A DNA stretch of 64,000 bases from Bacteriovoracaceae bacterium (GTDB lineage Bacteria > Bdellovibrionota > Bacteriovoracia > Bacteriovoracales > Bacteriovoracaceae): NCBI GenBank assembly GCA_023701435.1, contig JAMPXB010000018.1, positions 1-64,000 on the forward strand, given 5' to 3'. The notes under the pieces were generated by a model. That model saw only the letters and a program-made list of their open reading frames with translations. It ran no database searches and had not been told where the DNA came from. Positions 35,245 through 44,971 of this stretch are shown here, piece after piece (positions within the stretch are counted from its first letter, which is position 1; every line of letters starts with the position of its first letter). The translations under genes were made by a program, and so were the position numbers.

Positions 35245-36420
35245 ATGCGTTTTTTGATACTAAACCTAGGCCTACTGATGCTGATGACATTTTTTGTCTC
35301 ATGCGGAAAAAAGACCAAGGTGAAAGACTCTAATTCGGGCAAAACAGATATTCAGCTGACTGAAGATGAGGCCTATTTATTAAAAGATTTAAAAACGGCC
35401 GTAATCGAAAATGATATTGAATCGGTCAAAAAAATTATCAATAAAAATGATGATATTGATCTTAATAAGATTGTTCCAGGAACTGGTGAAACTCTCCTGA
35501 CCCTGGCCATTATTAATGACCATAAAGAAATCAGAAATTTCTTACTTGATAAAGGTGCCAATCCAGAAGCATTAAACGGATTGAAACAAACTCCTTTATT
35601 TGTAGCGGTAAAAAACAATCGCTTAAATACAGTCCAGCTCTTAGCAGAACTCAATGTAAATCTAGACCAGGTTGACTTTTATACCAAGGATACTGCTCTC
35701 TCAATGGCAATCAAGCAGTCATCTGGGGACATTGCTCTCTTCTTAATTAAAGAAGGGGCGGCCCTGGAAACACTGGATAAGGACCTTAAAAGTCCCATCA
35801 GACTGGCCGAAGAAAACAGGCTTTCAGAGGTTGCAGAATTAATCAGAAGCATTCTCCAAACAGAGCGTGGTGCTCCTGATCTTAAAAGCTTCAAAACACT
35901 ATTAAATGAAGCGGATCTGGGTCGCTTAACTTCTGTCTTATCCCGTTATCCTCGTCTCATTATTGATTATGACGTGATTAATCCGCTGGCAATTCTGGTA
36001 GAAGGCAAGAACGAATACAGCTCGCTTAAGAGTGCTGAATTGCTCTTAAAGCATCAGGCCAACGTCAACGGCCCTTTCGATGCCGAGCAGAGCCCTCTTA
36101 TTAAGGCCACCAAAAGCCAAAAAAGCGGCTTTGCTAATCTTTTCCTTACCTTCAAGGCCAATCCACAGCTACTCGACAAAGACGGCAAATCAGCGCTTAT
36201 ACACGCCATCGAATTAAACAATCAGGAGCTGGTGGATTTATTATTGTCTTTTTCGGCAGTGGAAAAATACACTTTCCGAAAAGATGGTAAGGAAATTACT
36301 TATAACGCCTGTCAGGTGGCCCGAAATGTCACCCAAACTCTGACTGATGACAAAGACCTGGTCATTAACCGCAATATCAAAAAAAGCCTAGCTTGCAGGT
36401 TTTCCTTCTGGCCGCTCTAG
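35245..36420 (+). CDS. Ankyrin-repeat lipoprotein
   Basis: The 391-residue product has a lipoprotein signal (FVSC lipobox, Cys 20) and then about seven ankyrin repeats in two blocks (residues 40-200 and 245-360), with typical units such as GETLLTLAIINDHKEIRNFL and DGKSALIHAIELNNQELV. Periplasmic ankyrins usually bind and inhibit or hold an enzyme. The trypsin-ankyrin fusion at 11-12 kb shows the same repeat type in cis. The last 33 bases overlap the convergent ampG gene. Confidence 0.8.
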   Translation: MRFLILNLGLLMLMTFFVSCGKKTKVKDSNSGKTDIQLTEDEAYLLKDLKTAVIENDIESVKKIINKNDDIDLNKIVPGTGETLLTLAIINDHKEIRNFLLDKGANPEALNGLKQTPLFVAVKNNRLNTVQLLAELNVNLDQVDFYTKDTALSMAIKQSSGDIALFLIKEGAALETLDKDLKSPIRLAEENRLSEVAELIRSILQTERGAPDLKSFKTLLNEADLGRLTSVLSRYPRLIIDYDVINPLAILVEGKNEYSSLKSAELLLKHQANVNGPFDAEQSPLIKATKSQKSGFANLFLTFKANPQLLDKDGKSALIHAIELNNQELVDLLLSFSAVEKYTFRKDGKEITYNACQVARNVTQTLTDDKDLVINRNIKKSLACRFSFWPL

Positions 36421-37623
36421 TCTGAATACTGGAATAAGTAGAAGAAGACCTGGAATCGCTATCACAGTACAAATCACAAAAAAACTCTCCCACCCCATCA
36501 TCTTGGACATCCAACCTGTAGGACTGGCGAGAATGACTCGTGGAATTCCCATTAAGGCCGTTAAAAGAGCATATTGAGTGGCGGTAAACTGCTTATTGGT
36601 CAGTGAGGCCATATAGGCCGCATAGGCCGCAGTCCCCATTCCGCTGGCGAGGTTTTCAAAGGCAATGACTGCCGCCAAAGAAGAGAAACCAATCGGTAAC
36701 GATGGGAGAAGCGAGAATCCTAAGGTTGAGACGGCCTGAAGAATGCCGAACATAATGAGAGAAGTGCGAATGTTCATTTTCAGCATCACTGTGCCGCCAA
36801 TAATCCCACCCAACATGGTTGCAATCATGCCGAAGGTTTTGGCAACGGTAGCGATATCCGTCTTAGAGTAACCAATATCCAGAATAAAAGGGGTCGTCAT
36901 ATTGGAGGCCATGCTGTCGCCCACTTTATAAAGCAGGATAAACAAAAGCATGATCCAGGCACCCTTGCGACTAAAAAAATCGAGTAAGGGTCCCACCACC
37001 GCGGCCTTTAAGTTGGCCGGAATCGCAATATGCTGACTTTCTTTTGGAGCAAAGATTGTAAACAAAATCGAAGGCGCCATAAAAATGGCCAGCCACTGAT
37101 AAACATTTTTCCAGGGAATCTGATCGGCCAGGTAAAGGGCCAGAGCGCCGGATACAAGCATGGCCAAGCGGTAACCAGTTACATAAAGAGAAGACCCTAG
37201 TCCCAATTCTTCATCAGGCAGAATCTCTCTACGGTAAGCATCAAGCACTACATCCTGAGATGAGGAAAACAGGGCAATGAGAAAGGCCCAGACACAAACC
37301 ATAATGATATCAGTCTTCGGATCAGTAACTGATAGTCCCAGAATACACATCACCAGCAGGGCCTGAAATAAAAGCATCCAGCCCTTGCGTCTTCCCAATA
37401 CAGGAATCTTATAACGATCAAGGAGTGGGGCCCACAAGAATTTAAAAACGTAGGGAAGGCCCAGAAGAGAAACCAGACCAATGGCGGTCAGGTCAACCCC
37501 CTCATCCGTCATCCAGGCCTGAAGTGTCGAACCAATCAAAAGAAGAGGTAGCCCCGCACTGTAGCCGGTTAAAAGCATGGCCAGCATGCGGAAGCTAAAA
37601 ACTTTCTTCAGGGTTTCATTCAT
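36388..37623 (-). CDS. ampG: AmpG-type muropeptide permease
   Basis: The 411-residue, 12-helix MFS protein opens with the AmpG signature SAGLPLLLIGSTLQAWMTDE and LGLPYVFKFLWAPLLDRY, then GRRKGWM. AmpG imports anhydro-muropeptides released from peptidoglycan, which links wall recycling to beta-lactamase induction; in a predator it could also take up prey wall fragments. It overlaps the methyltransferase gene by four bases (ATGA-type), so the two are translated in tandem although their roles seem unrelated. Confidence 0.9.
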   Translation of the reverse strand: MNETLKKVFSFRMLAMLLTGYSAGLPLLLIGSTLQAWMTDEGVDLTAIGLVSLLGLPYVFKFLWAPLLDRYKIPVLGRRKGWMLLFQALLVMCILGLSVTDPKTDIIMVCVWAFLIALFSSSQDVVLDAYRREILPDEELGLGSSLYVTGYRLAMLVSGALALYLADQIPWKNVYQWLAIFMAPSILFTIFAPKESQHIAIPANLKAAVVGPLLDFFSRKGAWIMLLFILLYKVGDSMASNMTTPFILDIGYSKTDIATVAKTFGMIATMLGGIIGGTVMLKMNIRTSLIMFGILQAVSTLGFSLLPSLPIGFSSLAAVIAFENLASGMGTAAYAAYMASLTNKQFTATQYALLTALMGIPRVILASPTGWMSKMMGWESFFVICTVIAIPGLLLLIPVFRLERPEGKPAS

Positions 37624-38750
37624 AGGTATGTAGGTTCATGATAATGAAAAGCATTTTTCCCTACAACACTTTCTGCTGTTTTCTTTTTTAAAGCGCCTTT
37701 TTTAAAGTCGATCTTTTTAATCACCTGACCAAGGGCCTCTGCCAGCAGCGGAGGAACAGCATTCCCTACTTGTCTGAAAATCGCCGTTTGAGAGCCCTGA
37801 AAGATGAAATCATTCGGGAAGCTCTGACAAGCAGCCGCTTCTCTAGGAGTAAGATAGCGTGGCTCAATCGGATGATAATAACTTGTTCTGGCCGTGAGAA
37901 TAGTTGGAGACGGCTCAGTCAGAGGCAGACGCTGAAGTCTTGTTTGACGGAAACGGTTCTCGCGCAGTTTTTTCCAATCAATTCCGTAGCGGAGTTTTTT
38001 TGGAAGATAGGCCTTCTCATCTTCTTCATATCTGATGCCTTTGCCGGCAGGAATGAATTTTAATCTTTCACGGTCTTCCACTTTTTTAATCTGGGCCATA
38101 GGAATGTCATGATTATAAATCTTGCCATCAGGGGCCTTGAGATTTTTAAAAGCTTCAGCAACTGTTCTTACTTTTTTACCGGCCCGTGAACCATGCGTTG
38201 CCAGAGGAAAAAGACACTCTCCACCTCTTACTCCCATGATAATTGTGCGGCGGCGCTTTTCAGGAACACCAAACTCTTCCGCAGAAAGAACGCGTGCATC
38301 CATGTTGTAACCGAGGCGCTCAAAGTAATGGAAAATTTTCTTCAGGATGACCTGATTTTTTTTGGCCACAAGTCCTGTGACGTTTTCAAACAGAATAACT
38401 TTGGGTTGGGTTATCTTCACAATACGGACAAACTCTTTGAAGAGTTGATTTCTCTCATCTTCAACCTGACCACGACCAACAGTAGAAAAGCCCTGACATG
38501 GAGGTCCACCGACAACCATATCCACTTGCTGGCCACGAAGCAGTTCTTTGAGTTTCTTCTCTGATAATTTTTTAATATCTCCGAGATAAACTTGTGCCTC
38601 GTGATGGTTGGCCGCAAAAGAAGCTATCGCCTCTTTGTTGGCATCTACCCCCAGTAAACAGCGATGACCCGCCATCTCCAGGCCGCAAGAAAGTCCACCG
38701 CAACCGCTAAAAAGATCGATAAAATTAAATGATTTAGTCTGTGTTTTCAT
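37620..38750 (-). CDS. DNA (cytosine-5) methyltransferase
   Basis: The 376-residue protein has the C5-MTase motifs in order: FSGCGGLSCGLE (I), the catalytic VGGPPCQGFS (IV), FENVTG (VI), RRRTIIMG (VIII) and FRQVGNAVPP (X). The short variable region (about 225-305) holds the target recognition domain, and the target site cannot be read from sequence. No restriction endonuclease gene lies next to it, so it is an orphan. It heads a two-gene operon with ampG. An in-frame ATG nine bases further upstream is less likely. Confidence 0.93.
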   Translation of the reverse strand: MKTQTKSFNFIDLFSGCGGLSCGLEMAGHRCLLGVDANKEAIASFAANHHEAQVYLGDIKKLSEKKLKELLRGQQVDMVVGGPPCQGFSTVGRGQVEDERNQLFKEFVRIVKITQPKVILFENVTGLVAKKNQVILKKIFHYFERLGYNMDARVLSAEEFGVPEKRRRTIIMGVRGGECLFPLATHGSRAGKKVRTVAEAFKNLKAPDGKIYNHDIPMAQIKKVEDRERLKFIPAGKGIRYEEDEKAYLPKKLRYGIDWKKLRENRFRQTRLQRLPLTEPSPTILTARTSYYHPIEPRYLTPREAAACQSFPNDFIFQGSQTAIFRQVGNAVPPLLAEALGQVIKKIDFKKGALKKKTAESVVGKNAFHYHEPTYL

Positions 38751-38867
38751 ATGTCTCAAAGTGTAATTTTTCAGTCATAGGGTGTCTATTAAAAATCCTA
38801 ACGACTGCTCGAATTACCATGCATTTGTTTGGCTTATGAAACACTGTTTTTTTTCATCTTTCTCTCT

Positions 38868-38898
38868 CAAAATTGCACAATTTTGTGGTAAAATTGTG
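38868..38898 (+). promoter_or_regulatory. Triple half-site operator upstream of the HiPIP gene
   Basis: CAAAATTG (38868-38875) and CAATTTTG (38878-38885) form a perfect palindrome, and a third half-site AAAATTGTG follows (38890-38898), itself an exact inverse of CACAATTTT at 38876-38884. The cluster ends 49 bases before the HiPIP start. Two overlapping palindromes sharing one arm are typical of cooperative repressor or activator binding. The regulator is not identified. Confidence 0.55.
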
Positions 38899-38947
38899 TT
38901 ACTAAATCCATGATGTTGAGCACTTCCTATTAACAAAAGGCATAGAT

Positions 38948-39259
38948 ATGAAAAGAAGAGATTTTTTAAAAAGCACATTGTTGTTTGCTGCTGTTTCAAG
39001 TGTTTTAGGCAAGGCCAGCGGTCTTTTGACTGAAGCCGTTGCTGCTGATCTTTTTGTAACTCCAGGTAAGCTTGGATATAAAGAAGTTTCTCCACAAGCT
39101 GGCAAAGGTAAGACTTGTGCTACTTGTAAGCACTTCAAGGCCACTAAGGCCGGTGTTGGCGAGTGTGTTCTTCCAGCAATGAAAGCTGCGATGAAAGCTC
39201 CATCAGCTCCTCTAGTTAAAGAAGGCGCTTACTGTAATATGTGGGCAAAAAAAGCCTAA
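38948..39259 (+). CDS. High-potential iron-sulfur protein with Tat signal
   Basis: A 103-residue protein with a twin-arginine signal (KRRDFLKSTLLFAAVSS), so it is folded with its cofactor before export. The mature part has the HiPIP cysteine pattern, Cys 57, 60, 73 and 96 (CATC, GEC and YCNMW), for one [4Fe-4S] cluster. Such proteins carry electrons in the periplasm between respiratory complexes and terminal reductases or oxidases. The abundance of Lys and Ala is usual. The gene has its own operator-like repeats and a strong terminator, so it is monocistronic. Confidence 0.88.
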   Translation: MKRRDFLKSTLLFAAVSSVLGKASGLLTEAVAADLFVTPGKLGYKEVSPQAGKGKTCATCKHFKATKAGVGECVLPAMKAAMKAPSAPLVKEGAYCNMWAKKA

Positions 39260-39282
39260 GTATTAGAAAATTCGTAAATTCG

Positions 39283-39309
39283 AGGCCCTCGCAAGAGGGC
39301 CTTTTTTTT
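39283..39309 (+). terminator. Terminator after the HiPIP gene
   Basis: The stem AGGCCCTC / GAGGGCCT with loop GCAA is followed by seven T. It lies 23 bases after the stop codon. Confidence 0.92.
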
Positions 39310-39428
39310 AAGCCTGTCTTCACGTAAAAATCACATCTCATTAGAAACTTGTCAGAAGAAGTTAGTTTTCAATTCGATCTTACTTTGGAATAAAGGGCGT
39401 CGGAATCAATTGTTGTGCAGGAGATACA

Positions 39429-40379
39429 ATGATGAAATATGTTTTAACCCTTTCGATCCTTACATTTTTTGCTGTTTCGGCCCTGGCCGGAAAAGACGTT
39501 ATCTACGGTAAGGACAATCGTCAGGACTTTTACGAGGTAACCAGCTCTCTCCACAGAAAGTTGGCCCTATCAACGGCCGGTATGGTCGACGTAAGACATT
39601 TTAAAAAATCAAGTCGTGAGAATTTTTTTGATCTTGAATATACAGAAACTCTTGAAAACGCTATGAACGTTTGTCCTTCGGAGGCTTTCTCGCAACAGCA
39701 CCTGGCCCCAAATTGTTCAGGCTTTCTGGTAAGCCCGGACACACTTGTGACTGCTGGTCACTGTTACAAATCAGGACAAAAACCTGAAGAAGCTTGTAAA
39801 GGTTCAGCATGGCTATTTGGTTACGAGATGAAGTCCCCCTCTCATGACCCAACTCGTGATATCCCAAAAGATAATGTTTACCTTTGCAAAAAAGTAATGG
39901 CCGTAGAACTTAATGGAACTATGGACTATGCTGTGATCAAGCTTGACCGTCCGGTTGTTGGACGTGAGCCTTTAAAATTCCGTAATGCTGGCAAGATTGC
40001 AGATTCTACTTCTTTAGTGGTTATCGGTCACCCAACAGGTCTTCCGACGAAAATTTCTCCTGCTGGGAAAGTAACAAAAAATACTCAATCGACAACTTTC
40101 TCTACGACTCTTGATACCTTCGCTGGTAACTCAGGCTCAGCGGTATTTGATGCTCAAACAGGAGTGATCGAAGGGATTTTAATCCAAGGTAAAAACGACT
40201 ACATGCCTAGCAAGAAAAATGATGCCAAGAGCTGTCAGGTTGTAAACAGCTGCGACGAGAATGGTAATAATTGTGCTGCAGGTGAAGAGTACGGCAGTGT
40301 TCAGTGGGGGGAAGTTGTTTTCCGAATCGAAACTGTTGCTAAGAAAATTCATCAGGCCATTAGCACTAAAGTAAGGTAA
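39429..40379 (+). CDS. Secreted trypsin-like serine protease
   Basis: A 316-residue paralog of the protease part of the fusion at 11-12 kb, starting with the same VIYGKDNR block after the signal peptide. The triad is His in VTAGHC (near 110), Asp in MDYAVIKL (near 165) and Ser in GNSGSAV (near 235). Eight or more cysteines point to disulfides. It has no ankyrin repeats and ends after the catalytic domain. The AGGAG box fits the first of two ATGs. It is likely exported to cut protein outside the cell or in the prey periplasm. Confidence 0.88.
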   Translation: MMKYVLTLSILTFFAVSALAGKDVIYGKDNRQDFYEVTSSLHRKLALSTAGMVDVRHFKKSSRENFFDLEYTETLENAMNVCPSEAFSQQHLAPNCSGFLVSPDTLVTAGHCYKSGQKPEEACKGSAWLFGYEMKSPSHDPTRDIPKDNVYLCKKVMAVELNGTMDYAVIKLDRPVVGREPLKFRNAGKIADSTSLVVIGHPTGLPTKISPAGKVTKNTQSTTFSTTLDTFAGNSGSAVFDAQTGVIEGILIQGKNDYMPSKKNDAKSCQVVNSCDENGNNCAAGEEYGSVQWGEVVFRIETVAKKIHQAISTKVR

Positions 40380-40647
40380 GAACCTCTTCTGGAGAGAGTT
40401 CAACCAAAACGAGCTTTTGGCGTGAACTCTCACCAGAAATCAAATGCACCTTCGCTTTCGGTAACTTTAATAAATCAGCTAAAAATTGAATCAAACAAAG
40501 ATTGGCCTCACCATCCTGAGGCGGGGCCTTGATCTTTACTTTTAATCTTTCTCCATGCTCACCCACAAGCTCCGACTTCTTTGCACCCGGCTGGATATGA
40601 AGACTTAAGGTCGACCCCTTAGGGTGAGGTTTTATCCAGATTTTCAT
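40366..40647 (-). CDS. DUF167 (YggU) family protein
   Basis: The 93-residue protein has the family features: IQPGAKKSELVGEHGERLKVKIKAPPQDGEANLCLIQFL and GESSRQKLV. It is a small alpha-beta protein of unknown biochemical role, found in most bacteria. It overlaps the RND gene upstream by one base, and overlaps the convergent protease gene by 14, so it is the last gene of the efflux operon. Confidence 0.85.
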   Translation of the reverse strand: MKIWIKPHPKGSTLSLHIQPGAKKSELVGEHGERLKVKIKAPPQDGEANLCLIQFLADLLKLPKAKVHLISGESSRQKLVLVELSPEEVLTLL

Positions 40648-43600
40648 CAGTTCTTATGCTCGCGGGCCAGTAATGAATAAATGGCCGGCACCACCACCAG
40701 GGTTAACACCGTAGAAACTAAACTTCCAAAAATGATGGCCACACCCATGGGCTTGAGCGATTCCGAACCAGGACCCAGCGAGAAGGCCAGGGGAACAGCA
40801 CCCGCTACCGTGGCAAAAGTGGTCATCAAAATCGGTCTGAGACGCTTAGGACACGCATCCATCAAGGCCTCACGAATAGACAAACCTTCCTGCCTGCGTT
40901 GGTTAGTAAAATCAACCAACAGAATAGAGTTCTTCTTCACAATCCCCATCAAGAGGATGAGACCAATCATTGAATAAATATTGAGTGTTTGATCCATTCC
41001 CCAAAGACCCAGAAAGGCCCCGGAAAAACTAAAGGGTAGGGCCATTAAGACAGTAACCGGATCAACGAAACTATTAAACTGTGTGCCCAGCACCATATAG
41101 GCAATGAGGATACCCATCCCCAGAGCAAATATAAGACTAGTGAAAGCTTCGCTATAAGTTTCTGTAGAGCCTGATTCAATCAGGTTGTATCCAGGAGGAA
41201 GGTGCTTCCTGGTTATTTCCCGAACTTTTTCCAAAGCTAGTCCTTGAGATTTTCCTGGAGCGACACCAGCATAAATGGTGACGGCACGCTGACGACTGCG
41301 GCGATTAATGGCCTGAACACCCGGAAGTTCTTTTACCTGAACAACATCCAACAACCGAACTAATTCTCCACGGGTGTTTCTGACAAAGATCCGTTTTAAA
41401 TCTTCCAATTTATCTTTGGAAGCATCGGCCATTTTAATTCGGATATCATTGCGATGCCCATCTTTGGAATACTTGCCCACGACTGTTCCACCAATAAGAG
41501 CATTAATGGTGGTTCCAATTTCAAGAACTGAAACACCTCTCTGTTTGGCCTTGTCTCTGTCAGGAAAAACCTGAATCTCTATTACCGAAGCCTTGTAATC
41601 AGTATCAATGTCGACAAAATTCCCGGAGTCACTCATATCTTTCATGACTTCTTTAGAGGTTTTTATCAAAGTATCCCAATTACCGCCGGTCAAAGTAAAC
41701 TCAACAGGAAAACCCCGGCCGGAAGCCGAAAAGCCCGACTGAGATGTATCCTGAACAATCACCTTACCTTTGGTGTAATTTTTAAAATGGGCACGATAGC
41801 GATTTAACAGTTCGGTCTGGTGTGGGTGCTTTCCGGTTTTAGGATCAATAGGCCGGTCGTTTTTATCATGAAGGGTAACAAATAACATCGCCGAATTGGC
41901 CTCCGAAGATGAACCAAAACCACCAACGGCAACAAAATATCGTTTAACCTCTTTTTGCTCCAAAAGAAATTGCTCCACTTCCTTGCTGACCTTGTCAGTA
42001 TATTCCAGGGATGAGCCATCGGGTGTCCTGATTCTCATATTAAAAGACGAGATATCCTGAACTGGTACAAATTCCTTCGGTATCAAAGTAACCACAGAAA
42101 TGGTCGTGACGAAAAAAATAAACGAAGCGATTAAAAGCGGAACACGGTGTTTAAGCGCCTGGGCAAGAGTCTTAGAATAGAATTCCACCAGTTTATCAAA
42201 AATTCTATCGACGGCTTCTCCCATCTTGCTATTGCGCTTATTCTCTTCCATAAACTGACTGGTCCTCATCGGAGTCAGCGTCAAAGCTTCAATATAAGAC
42301 AGACCCACTGCCACTGAAATAGTGACACCAAATTGAAAGAAATATTTTCCGATGATCCCTTCCATCATCGCCACGGGAAGGAAAATGGCAATAATGGCGA
42401 TTGTAGCTGCAAGAGCAGCAAAGGATATTTCATTGGCCCCATCTCTTGAGGCATCCACCTTATTTTTCCCTTCTTCTTTGTGACGGAAAATATTTTCCAG
42501 TACCATAATGGCATCATCCACCACGATACCAATAGAAAGGGACAATCCTAACAAGGTGAAGGTGTTTAGGGTGAAATTCATGTATTTTAAAATAACAAAA
42601 GCACCCAGGATGGAAGTTGGGATGGCCAGGATGACATTGATCGTGGCGGAAAAAGATCCAAGGAATAACCAGCACACAATGGCCGTTAAAATGGCCGAAA
42701 GAATCATTGTGAAGGAGAGCTCATGAATTGATTCTTCAATGAACTGGGTTGTGTCGTAGTTAACGTACATCTCAACATTAGGAGGAAGATTCTTTTGCAG
42801 TTCCTCTATTTTTAATTTCACACCTTCAGCAACCGCCATGGTATTAGAGCCACGTTGTTTACGAATCCCCAGGCCGATGGCATTTTTTCCATTAGAACGG
42901 GAGATTCTTCGAACATCGGCAAGACCTTCTTCAACCTTAACAACTTGATCTAAAAAAATGGGAAGGTAATTGGCGGTGCCGCCTCTTTTAATAATAGGTA
43001 AGTTTTTAAATTCCTCAACTGTCGAGGCTTCTCCTAAGGTTCGAACATTCTTTTCTGTTCTCTCATTTTCGATAAAGCCCGATGGGGATTCTTTATGCTC
43101 GGACTGAATGGCAGCAATAACATCATTTACAGTCAGTTCCAATTTATTGAGTTTCTCATTATAGGCCCACACTCTGAGATTTGGCTCAATGTAGCCAGCG
43201 AGAAAGACATCGGCTACACCGGAGACCGTTTGAAATTGATCCTTGAGATTATCCCGGACATAAGTCATCAGGTCTTTAGGTGACATATCAGGAGCGGCCA
43301 CAGCAAGAAACATAATAGGCCGGTCATCTGGATTTATTTTTCTGATGGTCGGTGGATCAATGTCATCTGGTAAATTTCGCTGGGCCTGGTTGATGGCCGA
43401 TTCAATTTCAGATACGGCAACATCAATATTTTTTTCAAGATTAAATTCAACCGAGATGTTAGCACTGCCCAGTCGCGCGGTGGAGGTAATTGATTTAACC
43501 CCTTCAACCGAGAGCACTGCTGATTCTATCGGATCGATAACATCAAGTTCCATGACTTCAGGGGCAGCACCTTCATAGGTAACACCAACGTTAACGACCG

Positions 43601-43727
43601 GAAAATCCACGTCGGGCATTTGCGAGACACCCATCTTTTTCATGGAGATATAACCAAAGATGATCATGGCGGCCATGAGCATCCAGGCAAAAACGGGTTT
43701 TCGAATTGAAATATCTGATAAACTCAT
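40647..43727 (-). CDS. RND-family multidrug efflux pump (HAE1/AcrB type)
   Basis: The 1026-residue protein has the AcrB layout: 12 membrane helices with two large periplasmic loops. The N-terminus (SDISIRKPVFAWML), the proton-relay Asp pair in LSIGIVVDDAIMVLEN and the helix-10 Lys in MGIVKKNSILLVDF are all present, so the pump should use the proton gradient to drive substrates outward. It overlaps the outer-membrane factor gene by four bases. No adaptor (membrane fusion) protein gene lies in the operon, although AcrB-type pumps need one; it must come from elsewhere. Confidence 0.93.
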   Translation of the reverse strand: MSLSDISIRKPVFAWMLMAAMIIFGYISMKKMGVSQMPDVDFPVVNVGVTYEGAAPEVMELDVIDPIESAVLSVEGVKSITSTARLGSANISVEFNLEKNIDVAVSEIESAINQAQRNLPDDIDPPTIRKINPDDRPIMFLAVAAPDMSPKDLMTYVRDNLKDQFQTVSGVADVFLAGYIEPNLRVWAYNEKLNKLELTVNDVIAAIQSEHKESPSGFIENERTEKNVRTLGEASTVEEFKNLPIIKRGGTANYLPIFLDQVVKVEEGLADVRRISRSNGKNAIGLGIRKQRGSNTMAVAEGVKLKIEELQKNLPPNVEMYVNYDTTQFIEESIHELSFTMILSAILTAIVCWLFLGSFSATINVILAIPTSILGAFVILKYMNFTLNTFTLLGLSLSIGIVVDDAIMVLENIFRHKEEGKNKVDASRDGANEISFAALAATIAIIAIFLPVAMMEGIIGKYFFQFGVTISVAVGLSYIEALTLTPMRTSQFMEENKRNSKMGEAVDRIFDKLVEFYSKTLAQALKHRVPLLIASFIFFVTTISVVTLIPKEFVPVQDISSFNMRIRTPDGSSLEYTDKVSKEVEQFLLEQKEVKRYFVAVGGFGSSSEANSAMLFVTLHDKNDRPIDPKTGKHPHQTELLNRYRAHFKNYTKGKVIVQDTSQSGFSASGRGFPVEFTLTGGNWDTLIKTSKEVMKDMSDSGNFVDIDTDYKASVIEIQVFPDRDKAKQRGVSVLEIGTTINALIGGTVVGKYSKDGHRNDIRIKMADASKDKLEDLKRIFVRNTRGELVRLLDVVQVKELPGVQAINRRSRQRAVTIYAGVAPGKSQGLALEKVREITRKHLPPGYNLIESGSTETYSEAFTSLIFALGMGILIAYMVLGTQFNSFVDPVTVLMALPFSFSGAFLGLWGMDQTLNIYSMIGLILLMGIVKKNSILLVDFTNQRRQEGLSIREALMDACPKRLRPILMTTFATVAGAVPLAFSLGPGSESLKPMGVAIIFGSLVSTVLTLVVVPAIYSLLAREHKN

Positions 43728-44971
43728 GGAAGTACCCCTATCGAAGCCTCAAGATTTTTATAGTTCAGGTGAGCAATGGAGAGAAGAGAATTATAAGAGC
43801 GCTTCGTTTCAATGAATACGTTGAGGGATAAAAGCACGTCCAGGTTTGTAACAAGTCCTAATTGATAATCCTTTCTGTTTAAACGGTAAGCTTCCTCAGC
43901 TTTGGCCAAGGCCTTACTTAAAACCCTTAACTGCTCATGCAACTGAATGATGTTCTGGTAATTAATGGCGATATCACGTTCAGCTGCCCGCAGAGCCTCT
44001 GCACTCCTTAATTCCGCAATCCTTTTACCTTGAACCGCTTCTCGCACAGAAGCTTCAACTCCTCCACCCTGGTAAAGAGGAATGACAACAGAAAATCCAA
44101 GATCCCACTCGGAACTGGCAAGAATACCTGTCCGGTCAAAATAATAATTAGTCGTCAAATCCACCGATGGATAATGGAGTCCTTTAGAAACTGATATCTG
44201 CTTTTCTGCAATTGTCGTTTCCTGGCGGGTTGCCTGAATATCAGGTCGACTTCTGACTTTCAATTTATACTCTTCCAGCGACTCTGTAATCTTAGGAACC
44301 GCACCTAAAGGGCCAATTTCGGTTGGTTTTAAATTGGTGTAAAACTCATAGGTTCTTTCCGCCTGCTGAAGAGTAATAATTGATTCCTGATACTGAGATT
44401 CTGCCTTCAAATATTGCGTTTCGGCTTCCACCAGCTCACCTTTTCGGGAGCGACCAATTCTGGTTCTTTCACGAATCTCTTTTACCCTTTGACCACTATA
44501 ATTTAAAAGCTCCTCAACATTTTTCTTATCAATCTGAGCAATACTTAAATTGTAATAGGCGTTGATCACCAGCTGATACAAATTCAGGAGGGTCGAATCT
44601 TTCTGAAATTTCGCCAGAAGAATATTATCTTTGGCCTGATCATAGGCCGACAGAATACCACCTCTGAAAATCGGCTGAGAAAGACGAATACCAGCTGAAT
44701 ACTGACGGGTCAATGTAAAGGCAGTCGCTCCACCGGAAGTCGGTTCAGGAGCATCGATATTGGTATGACTACCGACGCCACTGATAGTGGGAAGAATGGC
44801 CGCACGGGCCTGAGTTTTTTGTTCTTCACTTTGATTAATAACTGCTTCGGCTCGCTTAATGGATTCCATATTAAATTTAGCGGCCTCAAAAGACTCCTTA
44901 AGAGACAGGGCGGCATAGGATTCACTGGCCAGGAGCCAACTTAAAATAAAAAAGGACATTCTACTTTTCAT
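43724..44971 (-). CDS. Outer-membrane efflux protein (TolC/OprM type)
   Basis: A 415-residue exported protein with signal peptide and two repeats of long alpha-helical barrel segments (residues 25-210 and 220-400), with Ala/Gln-rich heptads such as AEAVINQSEEQKTQARAAI. It forms the outer-membrane channel of the RND pump encoded next. It overlaps the MarR gene by 11 bases upstream and the pump gene by four bases downstream. It is distinct from the TolC-like protein at 6.6-8 kb. Confidence 0.88.
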   Translation of the reverse strand: MKSRMSFFILSWLLASESYAALSLKESFEAAKFNMESIKRAEAVINQSEEQKTQARAAILPTISGVGSHTNIDAPEPTSGGATAFTLTRQYSAGIRLSQPIFRGGILSAYDQAKDNILLAKFQKDSTLLNLYQLVINAYYNLSIAQIDKKNVEELLNYSGQRVKEIRERTRIGRSRKGELVEAETQYLKAESQYQESIITLQQAERTYEFYTNLKPTEIGPLGAVPKITESLEEYKLKVRSRPDIQATRQETTIAEKQISVSKGLHYPSVDLTTNYYFDRTGILASSEWDLGFSVVIPLYQGGGVEASVREAVQGKRIAELRSAEALRAAERDIAINYQNIIQLHEQLRVLSKALAKAEEAYRLNRKDYQLGLVTNLDVLLSLNVFIETKRSYNSLLSIAHLNYKNLEASIGVLP

